Source of the DNA: Clostridiales bacterium
GTDB lineage: Bacteria > Bacillota > Clostridia > Caldicoprobacterales > DTU083
DNA length: 64,000 bases
Assembly (NCBI GenBank): GCA_012842605.1
Contig: DUSN01000014.1
Location: forward strand, 1-64,000
Direction of reading: 5' to 3'
How positions within the stretch are numbered: the stretch's first letter is position 1; every line of letters begins with the position of its first letter. The notes beneath the pieces were generated by a model. That model saw nothing but the letters and a program-made list of their open reading frames with translations, was not told the DNA's origin and searched no databases. Below are positions 8,470 to 16,905 of the stretch, in pieces. The position numbers and the translations under genes were made by a program.

Positions 8470-9549
8470 ATGTCGTTCAGTGGATTAGGCATGGGTCTGG
8501 GTAACTTATCCTTGCTATCAAAAGCAGTCAGCCGCTCTATCAGTGCAGAGAACTTTAAAGGTGAAAAAGGCAAAGGCGGAATGGCAACTGACGGAGCCGG
8601 TGCTCATGCTGCCCGTGAGTTGGGACAGGGCTGGAAGGTTTCCCCCTGCGTACACCTGCAGCCCAAGGAAATATTTACAGTTGCTGAAATAGAAGGACCA
8701 GGAGTCATTCAGCATATATGGATGACAGTAAACGTTAAGGAATGGAGAAACTTAGTTCTAAGGATGTATTGGGATGATGAAGAGCATCCGTCTGTGGAAG
8801 TACCGTATGGTGATTTCTTCTGCAATGGCTGGTGTGAATATGCACATGTAAATGCGCTCCCAATATCGGTAAACCCCATGGGCGGTATGAACAGCTATTG
8901 GGAAATGCCTTTCAGAAAGTCTGCAAGGATAACTGTTGAAAACTTAACCAATCGCGAAATAAGAGGCTTTTTTTATCAGGTGAATTATTCGCTGACCGAA
9001 ATTCCGGAAAATGCTGCTTATTTCCATGCAAAATGGAACAGAAGCAATCCTCTTAAATACATGGAGGACCATGTAATTGTCGACAGAATAGAAGGAACGG
9101 GTCATTATGTAGGTACATATCTGGCTTGGCAGGCAAATAACAACAACTGGTTCGGTGAAGGTGAAATCAAGTTTTACATGGACGGAGATACTGACTTCCC
9201 GACTATCTGCGGCACCGGAACTGAAGACTACTTTGGGGGTGCCTGGTGCTGGCATGTAAACGGGCAGTATGAAACATACACGACACCGTTCCTTGGAATG
9301 CACCAGATATGCAAGACTGACAACCTAAACAGGGCAAACCTGCGCTTTGGAATGTACCGATTCCATGTAATGGATCCCATCAGATTTGAAAGCGATTTAA
9401 GGGTTACTATTCAAGCCCTTGGCTGGCGTTCTGAAGGAAGATACCTGCCGTTGAAAGATGATATAGCCTCAGTGGCTTATTGGTATCAGGCTGAACCGCA
9501 CCTGCCATACAATTCCAACCTGCATCCTGATCATTTAGAAGTTATATAG
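8470..9549 (+). CDS. DUF2961 family protein, glycoside hydrolase family GH172
   Basis: About 359 residues covering the DUF2961 jelly-roll region. Family members form trimers and cleave furanoside sugars (difructose dianhydride, alpha-D-arabinofuranosides and others). Likely catalytic acids lie in GEGEIKFYMDGD and ICGTGTEDYFGG; the second motif is the most conserved in the family. The N-terminus has no signal peptide, so it should act in the cytosol on an imported oligosaccharide. ATG 8470 is chosen because TGGAGGTAATAGT precedes it; the frame is open further upstream. It is a single-gene unit flanked by terminators, next to the ApnO-like cassette. Apiose is also a furanose-forming sugar, but any link is speculative. 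Confidence 0.88.
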   Translation: MSFSGLGMGLGNLSLLSKAVSRSISAENFKGEKGKGGMATDGAGAHAARELGQGWKVSPCVHLQPKEIFTVAEIEGPGVIQHIWMTVNVKEWRNLVLRMYWDDEEHPSVEVPYGDFFCNGWCEYAHVNALPISVNPMGGMNSYWEMPFRKSARITVENLTNREIRGFFYQVNYSLTEIPENAAYFHAKWNRSNPLKYMEDHVIVDRIEGTGHYVGTYLAWQANNNNWFGEGEIKFYMDGDTDFPTICGTGTEDYFGGAWCWHVNGQYETYTTPFLGMHQICKTDNLNRANLRFGMYRFHVMDPIRFESDLRVTIQALGWRSEGRYLPLKDDIASVAYWYQAEPHLPYNSNLHPDHLEVI

Positions 9550-9574
9550 ATTTTTCAGAAGTTTATCTAAACCA

Positions 9575-9642
9575 TAAAAAAACCCTGGATAAAGGCAGCA
9601 GTTATTACCGGCATTCTGCTTCAGGCTCCAGGGTTTTAATTT
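9575..9642. terminator. Terminator between convergent genes
   Basis: AAAACCCTGGA pairs with TCCAGGGTTTT across a long internal arm that itself can pair (GCAG.../...CTGC). T-runs on both strands let it serve the GH172 gene and the minus-strand gene ending at 9761. Confidence 0.75.
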
Positions 9643-9760
9643 TAAAAGCTTATACTTGGACCTATAGTTTTGAATATCCTATCAATTCAGATACCTATAA
9701 AGATGGTCGAAGAATCATTGAGTTTTCTGCATCATGCATCAGGATACTGGAGTTTTACAT

Positions 9761-11101
9761 TCATAGATCGGTGTTATTGTATAAATAGCTGTCCAGGCTT
9801 TTAAACATTAGCTGACCACGAACCGGCTTGTAAAAAATGCCTTGAATTTCAGTAATAATTCTTTTTTCTGCTGTTTCATAAAAGTTTACTGTAATATTAT
9901 CTGTTTCTGATTTGCCTAATATGGCTGTCATAACCAGCCGGCTGTCACCTGCTGCTGTTTCTTCCACCCGATAATAGGAAAGTATAGCGTATAACCCGGC
10001 TGCAGACCATTGCGGGTTTTCGCAAATTACTTCATCCCCGTTTGTATGATTCTTCAGATACAGATAAGATATTTGCTCCTCATTATAGGGGATCAAATCC
10101 GAAATTAGCGGATAGGGACTGCCTTGTTTGTACAGTGCTTTAAATGCATCACACAACTCTTCTGAAACGGGAATATATCCCCCAAAAGCATATGCCAGTC
10201 TGACAGCAGGGTAAACCTGGATATTTAAAGCTCTCCCGTCTGCAAAAATCAAATTAAGGGGAATCCGATAACTGTAGTCATAGGGATTCTTATCAATTTC
10301 ACCGTAATTTAGAATAGTACGCTGAGGAAGTTCTTTATTTGCCAGTGCTAAGAGATTTTCATCTTCTGACGTAGCCATCCATGATCCATTTTCACCGCTG
10401 CGAAGTTCAACGGAGATAATTTCAGGGTGGTCGGACAGCATGTTAAATACCTCTGACATGGACAAACCAATAGGCTCATAAATGCTGGAAACATATTTTC
10501 GTTCACGGTAGAATATTTCATAATTGCCATGCAAGTTCACAAGAACAGCGCATGTCGGATCAACATTCTTTATTTCATAGATCTCTGTGCCTATATCGTA
10601 AGTGCTTGAAAAATCAGGCGGTGTTCCCTTATATTTTTTGCCTTTCAGGTCAAGAGTTACCTCACCTAATTTCTTTCCTTTCAGGGCATTATAATCCGTA
10701 TCATCTGACAGGTTTAAAGAGTATTTAAGCCATTCCGAGGGTTCATATGCAAACCCGTCAATATAAACTACTGCAATATAGCTGGCTTCAGCATCGCTTT
10801 TTCCTATTATTCTGAATTCATCCTGTGATTTGTCTTTACCATTGTTTGATGCATGTTTATCAGATGCTTGCGGCTCATTTGTGATCCAATTGCTGTCTGC
10901 CCGATTATTTAACAATGTTGTTATCTGATTAATACATAAAAATAGTAATAAACACATAACGAAAAACGCGGGGATAAAGCAGGTTTTGCGATAGTTCATT
11001 TTTTGCTTGTAAGGCTGGGTTAGAGATTTTTCCAATCTTGCATGAAAGCTCTTGCTTGCTTTCAGTTTGTTCATACCGGATATATAAACATCCTTATTCA
11101 T
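9761..11101 (-). CDS. Membrane protein, probable regulator (anti-sigma) of the adjacent ECF sigma factor
   Basis: 446 residues. The N-terminal 40 are basic and cytoplasmic, one hydrophobic segment follows (about residues 42-62: CFIPAFFVMCLLLFLCINQI), then a large extracytoplasmic domain of about 380 residues with no family I recognise. Its start overlaps the sigma-factor stop by 8 bases, a tight translational coupling typical of sigma/anti-sigma pairs. Topology and coupling imply that it holds the sigma factor at the membrane and releases it on an envelope signal. There is no zinc-binding HxxxCxxC motif at the N-terminus, so it is not a ZAS-type anti-sigma. Role is inferred from context. Confidence 0.7.
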   Translation of the reverse strand: MNKDVYISGMNKLKASKSFHARLEKSLTQPYKQKMNYRKTCFIPAFFVMCLLLFLCINQITTLLNNRADSNWITNEPQASDKHASNNGKDKSQDEFRIIGKSDAEASYIAVVYIDGFAYEPSEWLKYSLNLSDDTDYNALKGKKLGEVTLDLKGKKYKGTPPDFSSTYDIGTEIYEIKNVDPTCAVLVNLHGNYEIFYRERKYVSSIYEPIGLSMSEVFNMLSDHPEIISVELRSGENGSWMATSEDENLLALANKELPQRTILNYGEIDKNPYDYSYRIPLNLIFADGRALNIQVYPAVRLAYAFGGYIPVSEELCDAFKALYKQGSPYPLISDLIPYNEEQISYLYLKNHTNGDEVICENPQWSAAGLYAILSYYRVEETAAGDSRLVMTAILGKSETDNITVNFYETAEKRIITEIQGIFYKPVRGQLMFKSLDSYLYNNTDL

Positions 11102-11603
11102 CGAAATCCTCCTTCAGCATGGATTTTAGAATCTTTCGTGCACGGTGGAGCTGCGAACCTACGGTAGATTCTTTCCGTTTCAAAATGCTGCTGATTTCTG
11201 ATATTGAATAGCCTTCAATATAAAACATGTGGATGACACTGCGGTATTTTAGCGGCAATTTTTGTACTGCAAGCAGTACATTAAACTCCTCCGATGTAAG
11301 GGGGTTTTTGCTTTCAATGTTGTTTAAAAAATCGTTCTTGTTCAAAGGCTGTTTTTTTCGATACCATGCAGAACGCAGGCGGTTTTTGCAGAGGTTTACT
11401 GCAACTCTCAGAAGCCATGCCTTTTGATGCTCCTCATGTTCAAATACCGGCTGCTTTTCCACTAATTTCAGCAAGGTATCCTGAGCTATGTCCTCAGCAT
11501 CCTGTACATTGTTCAAATAAGTGAAGCATACCCTAAAAAGCATGTCTGCATACTGAGAAACAGCCTTATTAATAAAATCGTTGGTATGCAGCGATTCATT
11601 CAT
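11094..11603 (-). CDS. ECF-type sigma-70 family RNA polymerase sigma factor
   Basis: 169 residues with sigma region 2 (FRVCFTYLNNVQDAEDIAQDTLLKLVEKQ, then KAWLLRVAVNLCKNRLRS) and region 4 (LPLKYRSVIHMFYIEGYSISEISSILKRKESTVGSQLHRARKILK) and nothing between them, the layout of extracytoplasmic-function sigma factors. GAGGGGGTG precedes the ATG. It is transcribed with the membrane protein at 9761-11101, its likely antagonist. Target promoters are not known; the autoregulated promoter was not identified in the AT-rich 200 bases upstream. Confidence 0.93.
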   Translation of the reverse strand: MNESLHTNDFINKAVSQYADMLFRVCFTYLNNVQDAEDIAQDTLLKLVEKQPVFEHEEHQKAWLLRVAVNLCKNRLRSAWYRKKQPLNKNDFLNNIESKNPLTSEEFNVLLAVQKLPLKYRSVIHMFYIEGYSISEISSILKRKESTVGSQLHRARKILKSMLKEDFDE

Positions 11604-11732
11604 TGATGCACCCCCTCATTAGTAATACAATTCAAATATCCCTATTTTTGCATATAAATTTTTATTTTTTTATTTTAACCGGCCAAATAAAATATGGAGT
11701 TCAGTTAATAATCGTTTAGTACCTAAAGAGAA

Positions 11733-11780
11733 ATCGCTAACGCTTTAAGTAGACTAAAAGACTGCGTTAGCGATCTTTTT
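11733..11780. terminator. Terminator of the CYTH gene (dyad with T-runs on both sides)
   Basis: ATCGCTAACGC pairs with GCGTTAGCGAT with a 20-base loop. It lies just downstream of the minus-strand gene ending at 11806. Confidence 0.75.
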
Positions 11781-11805
11781 ATCCTGCATATAGAAGGTTA
11801 CAGGT

Positions 11806-12432
11806 CTAGTTTTTTAAATCCCATAAGCGGTCAAAGAATCGTTTTACTTTCGGTTTCATGCTGCCAACAGGCTTAATGCCCAACTCATTGAACATATTCT
11901 GAAGCAGCTCATCAGCAATCTGAACCTGTTTCAGTTCCCATTCCAGCTCATAATCACATAAATCTAAATATCTATTGCAGTCCAGCAGCAGGGGAGGCAG
12001 GTTTTCTTTTACATTAAAGGAAAACCTGGCAGTTCGCAGGTGACCAAAACAAAGCATATCAGCCTGAGGCAGGTTATGAGTCTGAAACATGCTGCCAAAT
12101 AATTTTACCTGTTCTTCCTTTGACAAACCGTGATTAATATAATCCATTGCCTTCTCACGGCTGATAACAGCATTATATTCATAGCAGTTCTGCACTGCAT
12201 CAGAAATAGTTTCATTAATCAATACTTTGCATGTTAATTCCCATCTGCCTTGAACATAGCGGATACGGGTACTGGATGAATACGTTTTTAACCGGCTAAG
12301 GGAGGATGAGAAATAGTAGTTGACTTGTCTGGTAAGCTCAGGTTTAATTCCTTTTTGCTTTAGATATTGATAAAGAGAATAAAAGGAATCCTTGTCTAAT
12401 AAATATTTCAGCTCAGTTTCTACATGCTGCAT
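11806..12432 (-). CDS. CYTH-domain protein (triphosphate tunnel family-like)
   Basis: About 208 residues. The N-terminus VETELKYLLD contains the ExExK signature of CYTH/triphosphate tunnel metalloenzymes, which bind polyphosphate-type substrates with divalent metal. Later charged strands (TRIRYVQGRWELTCK, YEYNAVISREKA, YELEWELKQ) fit the alternating Arg/Lys/Glu pattern of the tunnel. Members include thiamine triphosphatase, adenylate cyclase class IV and inorganic triphosphatases; which of these applies here cannot be told. ATG 12432 is preferred to the start at 12507 because GGAGG lies 7 bases upstream and the domain begins there. It follows a polysaccharide deacetylase gene by about 120 bases on the same strand. 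Confidence 0.75.
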   Translation of the reverse strand: MQHVETELKYLLDKDSFYSLYQYLKQKGIKPELTRQVNYYFSSSLSRLKTYSSSTRIRYVQGRWELTCKVLINETISDAVQNCYEYNAVISREKAMDYINHGLSKEEQVKLFGSMFQTHNLPQADMLCFGHLRTARFSFNVKENLPPLLLDCNRYLDLCDYELEWELKQVQIADELLQNMFNELGIKPVGSMKPKVKRFFDRLWDLKN

Positions 12433-12553
12433 GATTCCGGCCTCCGTTTCGCTGGATGCTGTATTTCTCCAGTTAATTCTACCATATTCGTATGCAGTTT
12501 GATACAAGCATCAGCTATATACTATTAAGTTTTAAGGGCCGGAATCAGGTCTT

Positions 12554-13468
12554 TTACTCTCCCAGCTTTACAAAACGATATCCTTCATCCAACAGGGTCT
12601 CAATTATAACAGGAAGAGCTTCTATTGCTGCTTTCCTGTTGTCCCGGCCGCCTGCGCTGTGCATCAAAACAACGGCTCCGGGGTGAGCATTTGAAACCAC
12701 ACACTCAACAATTTGCTCAGCTTTATCAAAATACCAGTCCATGGAATCAATGGACCAGCATATTACATCATATCCTGCATCAATTAAGGCAGGCATTTGT
12801 GTCCGGTCAACCAGCCCATAGGGAGGACGGAACAATTTAGTGCTGACACCATATTTGGCAATTTCCTGCTGGGTCTTATCAATTTCAGCCATTAGTTCTT
12901 CCAGGCTGGCTTCTGTTGGTCTTATGTGGCTCCAGCTGTGATTGGCAATAACATGTCCGCCTTCAAGAATTAAGTTTATGGTTTCAGGATACCTTGCCAT
13001 CTGCTGTCCCAGTAAGAAAAAGGTACCGGGTATTTTGTAGTTATTCAGAATTTCCACAACTTCCGCAGTAGAACTTAAGTCTGGGCCATCATCAAAAGTA
13101 AGAGCAATAGTTTTTTCTGACCCTTTCATTGATATCAGAAAAGAATCAGGGAATTCCTGGTTCAGCAGCTTCGCTTTACTTCTAAACAGCGCAAGATGAT
13201 CCTGCATTTGTGAATCCAGCGGAATGGGAATATCGCGCACATAAATGTCAGACTCAATAGATGAGCCGGCTTCAATGTGAGGATCATTAGTTTGGGCTTC
13301 CCATTCGCTGTGCTGTTCTTCATAGTCAGTACCGCCAATGACAATAGGTGAATACTCTTGAGGTTTTTTAGCAGGAGGCTGATAAAAGAATATAAAATAC
13401 AAGTCAGCTGTAACCAAGCATGCTGCACAGAATATAAGCAGCATCAACAAAAACCTTTTTAATTTCAT
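12554..13468 (-). CDS. Polysaccharide deacetylase (NodB domain), membrane-anchored
   Basis: 304 residues. An N-terminal membrane anchor (about residues 5-29) and a roughly 85-residue linker precede the NodB domain. NodB motifs in order: TFDDGPD (metal and base Asp), HSWSH (metal His pair), FRPPYG, DVICWSID and VVLMHS (final His). All active-site residues are present, so it is probably active on cell-wall or exopolysaccharide N-acetyl groups outside the cell. GGAGAGGGTAGC precedes the ATG. The nearest relatives in Clostridia are PdaA/PdaB-type peptidoglycan or chitooligosaccharide deacetylases; the precise substrate is not evident. Confidence 0.92.
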   Translation of the reverse strand: MKLKRFLLMLLIFCAACLVTADLYFIFFYQPPAKKPQEYSPIVIGGTDYEEQHSEWEAQTNDPHIEAGSSIESDIYVRDIPIPLDSQMQDHLALFRSKAKLLNQEFPDSFLISMKGSEKTIALTFDDGPDLSSTAEVVEILNNYKIPGTFFLLGQQMARYPETINLILEGGHVIANHSWSHIRPTEASLEELMAEIDKTQQEIAKYGVSTKLFRPPYGLVDRTQMPALIDAGYDVICWSIDSMDWYFDKAEQIVECVVSNAHPGAVVLMHSAGGRDNRKAAIEALPVIIETLLDEGYRFVKLGE

Positions 13469-13558
13469 GCTACCCTCTCCGATTATTGTTGCTAAATAAC
13501 TCCTGGAGTCTAAATTTTAGCCCGATAGGAAAAATTTATACATTGCATGCTTAATTCG

Positions 13559-13587
13559 TTGACAATTCTTTGCAAGGGGAGTATAAT
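13559..13587 (+). promoter_or_regulatory. Consensus promoter of the feo operon
   Basis: TTGACA at 13559-13564, exactly 17 bases, then TATAAT at 13582-13587. A Fur-like box begins 16 bases after the -10 element. Confidence 0.85.
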
Positions 13588-13603
13588 AAAATTGCAAGCT
13601 ATT

Positions 13604-13622
13604 GATAATGATTCTCATTAAT
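13604..13622 (+). promoter_or_regulatory. Fur box 1 (iron-responsive operator)
   Basis: GATAATGATTCTCATTAAT matches the 19-base Fur consensus at 15 positions by eye. It overlaps the predicted transcription start of the feo promoter. Confidence 0.8.
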
Positions 13623-13704
13623 GCTAAAGATAGTATTAATAAAATATAAATATGGCGTACATAGACAAGCCGTGAAAAAACTAATATAAATATGCATTAT
13701 AACT

Positions 13705-13723
13705 GATAATGATTTTCATTAGC
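13705..13723 (+). promoter_or_regulatory. Fur box 2 (iron-responsive operator)
   Basis: GATAATGATTTTCATTAGC matches the Fur consensus at 16 of 19 positions. It lies 101 bases after box 1 and 32 bases before the feoB GTPase start. Confidence 0.8.
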
Positions 13724-13754
13724 AAGAAGGTAAGGGTAAGTAAGGGGGCGCAAT

Positions 13755-14354
13755 ATGAAAAATGCAATCATTTCCGCTTTTAGCAAAAGCTTTTCAAAAA
13801 ATCGAAAAACAAACGCAGCAGGCTGCCATACCCAGGCACAGCAATCAGTAGATCATCTGCCCAAGATTATGCTGATTGGTACGCCTAATGTCGGCAAAAG
13901 CGTTATTTTCAATAAGCTGACAGGAATGTATGTTACGGTTTCAAATTATCCGGGTACCACAGTAGAGGTATCAAAGGGGAAGGGGAGAATAGGCAATACT
14001 ATTTACGGCATAATTGATACCCCCGGAATGTATTCCATGATGCCTATAACAGATGAGGAGAGAGTTACCAGGAATCTGATTCTGGAAGAAAAGCCTGATG
14101 TTGTTTTGCACGTTATTGATGCAAAGAACCTCTGCCGCATGCTGCCTATGACGCTTCAGCTGTATGAAGCCGGACTGCCGGTCATATTGGTCCTCAATGT
14201 TATGGATGAAGCAAAAAGACTGGGAATGAAAATTGATACCGACGAACTGGAGCGAATGCTTGGCATACCGGTTGTAGCAACGGTTGCAGCTTTGAACAAA
14301 GGCATGGATAAGTTGAGGGAGAGGATCATTAAACATGGAAGGCCAGCTGCTTAA
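13755..14354 (+). CDS. feoB: Ferrous iron transport protein B, N-terminal GTPase part (split FeoB)
   Basis: 199 residues carrying only the G domain of FeoB. Residues 38-48 hold the P-loop (MLIGTPNVGKS), then NYPGTTVEV (G2), IDTPGMYSM (G3) and LNVMDEAKRLG (G4). A roughly 37-residue polar N-terminal extension precedes the G domain. The frame stops at 14354, whereas the remaining FeoB continues in another frame from an ATG at 14335. Read across the shift, the protein would be one normal FeoB. Upstream are a strong promoter and two Fur boxes, so the operon should be induced under iron limitation. The ribosome site is GGGGGC. Confidence 0.9.
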   Translation: MKNAIISAFSKSFSKNRKTNAAGCHTQAQQSVDHLPKIMLIGTPNVGKSVIFNKLTGMYVTVSNYPGTTVEVSKGKGRIGNTIYGIIDTPGMYSMMPITDEERVTRNLILEEKPDVVLHVIDAKNLCRMLPMTLQLYEAGLPVILVLNVMDEAKRLGMKIDTDELERMLGIPVVATVAALNKGMDKLRERIIKHGRPAA

Positions 14355-15789
14355 TTTTCGATATAACGACAAACTTGAACAGGCTATAAGGAAAATGGAG
14401 GACTTGCTGAAGTCTGCCTATAACATATCAAAAAGAGAAATAGCTCTGCTGCTGCTGCAGGAGGATGAAGAGATCCTGGACCGGGTAGGCAGACAGGAGG
14501 GTGAGAGGTTAGAAAAAATTTATCAGGTAATTCAGGAAACCAAGCAGTCCTTTGAACAGCCTTTGAACTATATTATCGCTATGGAAAGACAGGAATGGGC
14601 CAACAGGGTGACAGACAAGGTTGTAGTTCAGAATACAGCCGGCAGCAGCAGATTTGGTGAAATACTCAACAAGCTGACCATTCAGCCGCTGACTGGAATA
14701 CCCATCCTGCTGCTGGTTTTATACTTTGGACTATACAAGTTTGTGGGTGTCCTTGGCGCCGGAGAGGTTGTGGATTTTCTTGAGGGTGAACTTTTTGAGG
14801 GTTATATCAATCCGTGGGTAAATAATTTAGTCACTGCTTATATCCCCTGGAAGCCCATACAGGAGTTAATAGGATTAGATTACGGCATTATAACCATGGG
14901 CCTGCGTTATGCAGTAGCAATTATCCTGCCCATTGTAGGATTTTTCTTTTTGATTTTTTCAGTAATAGAGGATTCCGGATATCTTCCCCGGCTGGCGCTG
15001 TTAATTGACCGGCTGTTTAAGAAAATCGGTCTAAGCGGACGTGCGGTTATTCCAATGACTCTTGGCTTTGGCTGCGGCACCATGGCAACCATGGTCAGCA
15101 GGACATTGGAAACCAAGAGGGAGAGAATAATTGCCACATTCCTGCTTGCCTTGACTATTCCCTGTTCAGCACAATTAGGAGTAATTATGTCGCTATTGTC
15201 AGGGTATCCTGCGGCCATGCTCATATGGATAATACTAATGCTTTTGGTTTTCCTGCTGATAGGATATCTGACAGCCAAGGTTGTTCCCGGAGACCAAACA
15301 AACTTCTATATGGAGGTACCTCCTCTTCGAATACCGAAACTGTCTAATGTATTGGCAAAAACATTCAGCAGAATGCAATGGTATTTTGTTGAGATTCTTC
15401 CTTTGTTCCTTTTGGGCAGCGTAATAATCTGGGTAGGTAATATGACCGGACTATTCCAGAAGCTGCTGCTGCTTGTTCAGCCGATACTTGTATGGATGGA
15501 TCTGCCGCCTGAAACCGCAGAATCCTTTGTGTTTGGATTTTTCCGCAGGGATTACGGAGCTGCAGGCCTTTATGACCTGCAATCTGCCGGTCTGCTGAGC
15601 CCAAGACAGCTGGTAGTAGCTGCAGCAACATTAACACTGTTTGTGCCATGTGTCGCCCAATTTACCATGATGATAAAAGAACGGGGCTGGAAGATGGCAC
15701 TCGGCATGGTTGCTATCATATTTCCCTTCGCCTTCATTGTGGGCATCTTGCTGAATGCACTGCTCAATATGCTGGGGGTATTGGCATGA
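14335..15789 (+). CDS. feoB: Ferrous iron transport protein B, linker and membrane part (split FeoB)
   Basis: 484 residues: a helical region corresponding to the FeoB guanine-nucleotide-dissociation-inhibitor domain (residues about 5-90), then the transmembrane permease with the two Gate regions. Characteristic sequences are VIEDSGYLPRLA, MTLGFGCGTMATM, TIPCSAQLGV, FFRRDYGAAGLYD and FVPCVAQFTM. The first 20 bases overlap the end of the GTPase gene in a different frame. GAGGGAGAGG lies upstream of its ATG, so it can be translated separately. Either this is a natural two-subunit FeoB or a frameshift separates the halves; all motifs are intact in both. Confidence 0.9.
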   Translation: MEGQLLNFRYNDKLEQAIRKMEDLLKSAYNISKREIALLLLQEDEEILDRVGRQEGERLEKIYQVIQETKQSFEQPLNYIIAMERQEWANRVTDKVVVQNTAGSSRFGEILNKLTIQPLTGIPILLLVLYFGLYKFVGVLGAGEVVDFLEGELFEGYINPWVNNLVTAYIPWKPIQELIGLDYGIITMGLRYAVAIILPIVGFFFLIFSVIEDSGYLPRLALLIDRLFKKIGLSGRAVIPMTLGFGCGTMATMVSRTLETKRERIIATFLLALTIPCSAQLGVIMSLLSGYPAAMLIWIILMLLVFLLIGYLTAKVVPGDQTNFYMEVPPLRIPKLSNVLAKTFSRMQWYFVEILPLFLLGSVIIWVGNMTGLFQKLLLLVQPILVWMDLPPETAESFVFGFFRRDYGAAGLYDLQSAGLLSPRQLVVAAATLTLFVPCVAQFTMMIKERGWKMALGMVAIIFPFAFIVGILLNALLNMLGVLA

Positions 15790-15968
15790 TAAAATGTTCT
15801 TTTTGCGGATTCCCAATTGAAGAGGAAACAGCTCAGAGAGGCTGCAGCGGTTGTCCGTTTAAGGGCAATTGCAGAAATATAAAATGCCCAAACTGCGGGT
15901 TTGAAATGCCGGAAGAGCCTAAGTGGTTAAAGAAGCTTAAAGGTTGGGGGAGAAAGGCTAATGGGTAA
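15786..15968 (+). CDS. Small zinc-ribbon protein of the feo operon
   Basis: 60 residues rich in cysteine: CSFC near the start, CSGCPFKGNC in the middle and CPNCGFEMPEEPKWL near the end, suggesting one or two metal sites. Its ATG overlaps the stop of the FeoB membrane part by 3 bases, and its end overlaps feoA by 8 bases. It is therefore translationally coupled to iron uptake. It may be a metal-binding accessory or sensor protein, by analogy with small Cys-rich proteins (FeoC or FeoB-associated) found in feo operons. No firm family name. Confidence 0.75.
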   Translation: MIKCSFCGFPIEEETAQRGCSGCPFKGNCRNIKCPNCGFEMPEEPKWLKKLKGWGRKANG

Positions 15969-16197
15969 TAATAGCAATGTAATGTCTATGAAAAAGGGTG
16001 AAAAGGGAATAATACGTGCTTTGGACATGTCCAAGCCGCAAAGAACGCGAAAGCTTATGGCTTTAGGAATTCTGCCGGGGATGCAGGTGGGTGTGATACA
16101 GCGTTTTCCTACTTGGGTCTTGCAGGTAGGCAACACTCAGGTTGCCTTGGATGACGATTGTGCTTCGTGTATTATGGTTGATAAAATGCAGCAATAA
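15961..16197 (+). CDS. feoA: Ferrous iron transport protein A (SH3-like)
   Basis: 78 residues, normal FeoA length. It has the SH3-like fold pattern GEKGIIRALDMSKPQRTRKLMALGILPGMQVGVIQRFP and the terminal basic/acidic strand. FeoA is a cytosolic partner of FeoB. It is the last gene of the operon here, whereas feoA usually comes first. GGGAGAAAGG lies upstream of the ATG, inside the preceding gene. Confidence 0.93.
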   Translation: MGNNSNVMSMKKGEKGIIRALDMSKPQRTRKLMALGILPGMQVGVIQRFPTWVLQVGNTQVALDDDCASCIMVDKMQQ

Positions 16198-16263
16198 CCA
16201 ATTAGCTATATACAGTGAACATAATAGCGAACGGAGATAATAGTGATTTAAGCTCATAATGAA

Positions 16264-16293
16264 CAGGCCGGTTGAAATGCCGGTCTGTTTTTT
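16264..16293 (+). terminator. feo operon terminator
   Basis: CAGGCCGG/CCGGTCTG stem with an 8-base loop and a run of six T. Confidence 0.88.
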
Positions 16294-16360
16294 ATATACT
16301 TAATTGAGAAAGAAGAGTACTTAATAAAAAGGCGAAAATCATAATGCAAGGGGGGATAAG

Positions 16361-16876
16361 ATGACATCGGAACAGCGAAGAGAGAGGATGCTTTCTGCTA
16401 TAAAACGCAGTGATGTACCTCTTACTGGCACATACCTGGCAAAGCTGTATAATGTCAGTAGACAGATCATAGTACAGGATATTGCTGTTTTGCGAGCAGC
16501 TGGTTATGATATCATTGCTACGCCTCAGGGCTATATAATGCCTCGCGCCAGCAGGCCGCAGAGGATAACCAGGGTTTTTGCTGTCAAGCATGGCTATAAT
16601 GAGATGGAAGATGAACTCAACAGCATTGTAGATCTTGGCGGCAAGATACTGGATGTCATCATCGAACACCCTGTTTATGGTGAGTTCAAGGCCAGGCTTA
16701 TGATGTCAACCAGAGAAGATGTTGCATGCTTTCTTACAGCTATGCATAAACAGGAAGCAGAACCTTTGTCGGCCCTTACAGAGGGAGTTCACCTGCACAC
16801 TGTTGAAGCAGATTCGGAAACAGCATTGGATCAAATTGAAGAAGTCCTTAAGAGTAAAGGGTATTTGCTTAAATAA
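16361..16876 (+). CDS. niaR: NiaR-type niacin-responsive transcriptional repressor (HTH plus 3H domain)
   Basis: 171 residues. Residues about 5-60 are an HTH_11-type winged helix (RRERMLSAIKRSDVPLTGTYLAKLYNVSRQIIVQDIAVLRAAGYDI). The rest is a 3H domain with its three conserved histidines in VKHGYNEMEDEL, IEHPVYGE and GVHLHTVEA, which bind metal and nicotinate. In Firmicutes, NiaR/YrxA represses NAD biosynthesis and niacin uptake genes. No such gene is adjacent here, so it is an orphan regulator in this window. AAGGGGGGAT precedes the ATG. Confidence 0.9.
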   Translation: MTSEQRRERMLSAIKRSDVPLTGTYLAKLYNVSRQIIVQDIAVLRAAGYDIIATPQGYIMPRASRPQRITRVFAVKHGYNEMEDELNSIVDLGGKILDVIIEHPVYGEFKARLMMSTREDVACFLTAMHKQEAEPLSALTEGVHLHTVEADSETALDQIEEVLKSKGYLLK

Positions 16877-16905
16877 TAAAGCTTCTTTTTGCATTCTGCC
16901 GAATT

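Noticed and set aside
14335-14354. Programmed ribosomal frameshift joining the two feoB parts
   Set aside because: No slippery heptamer or downstream structure is evident at the junction, and the second part has its own start. Kept only as an alternative to a true split or an error.
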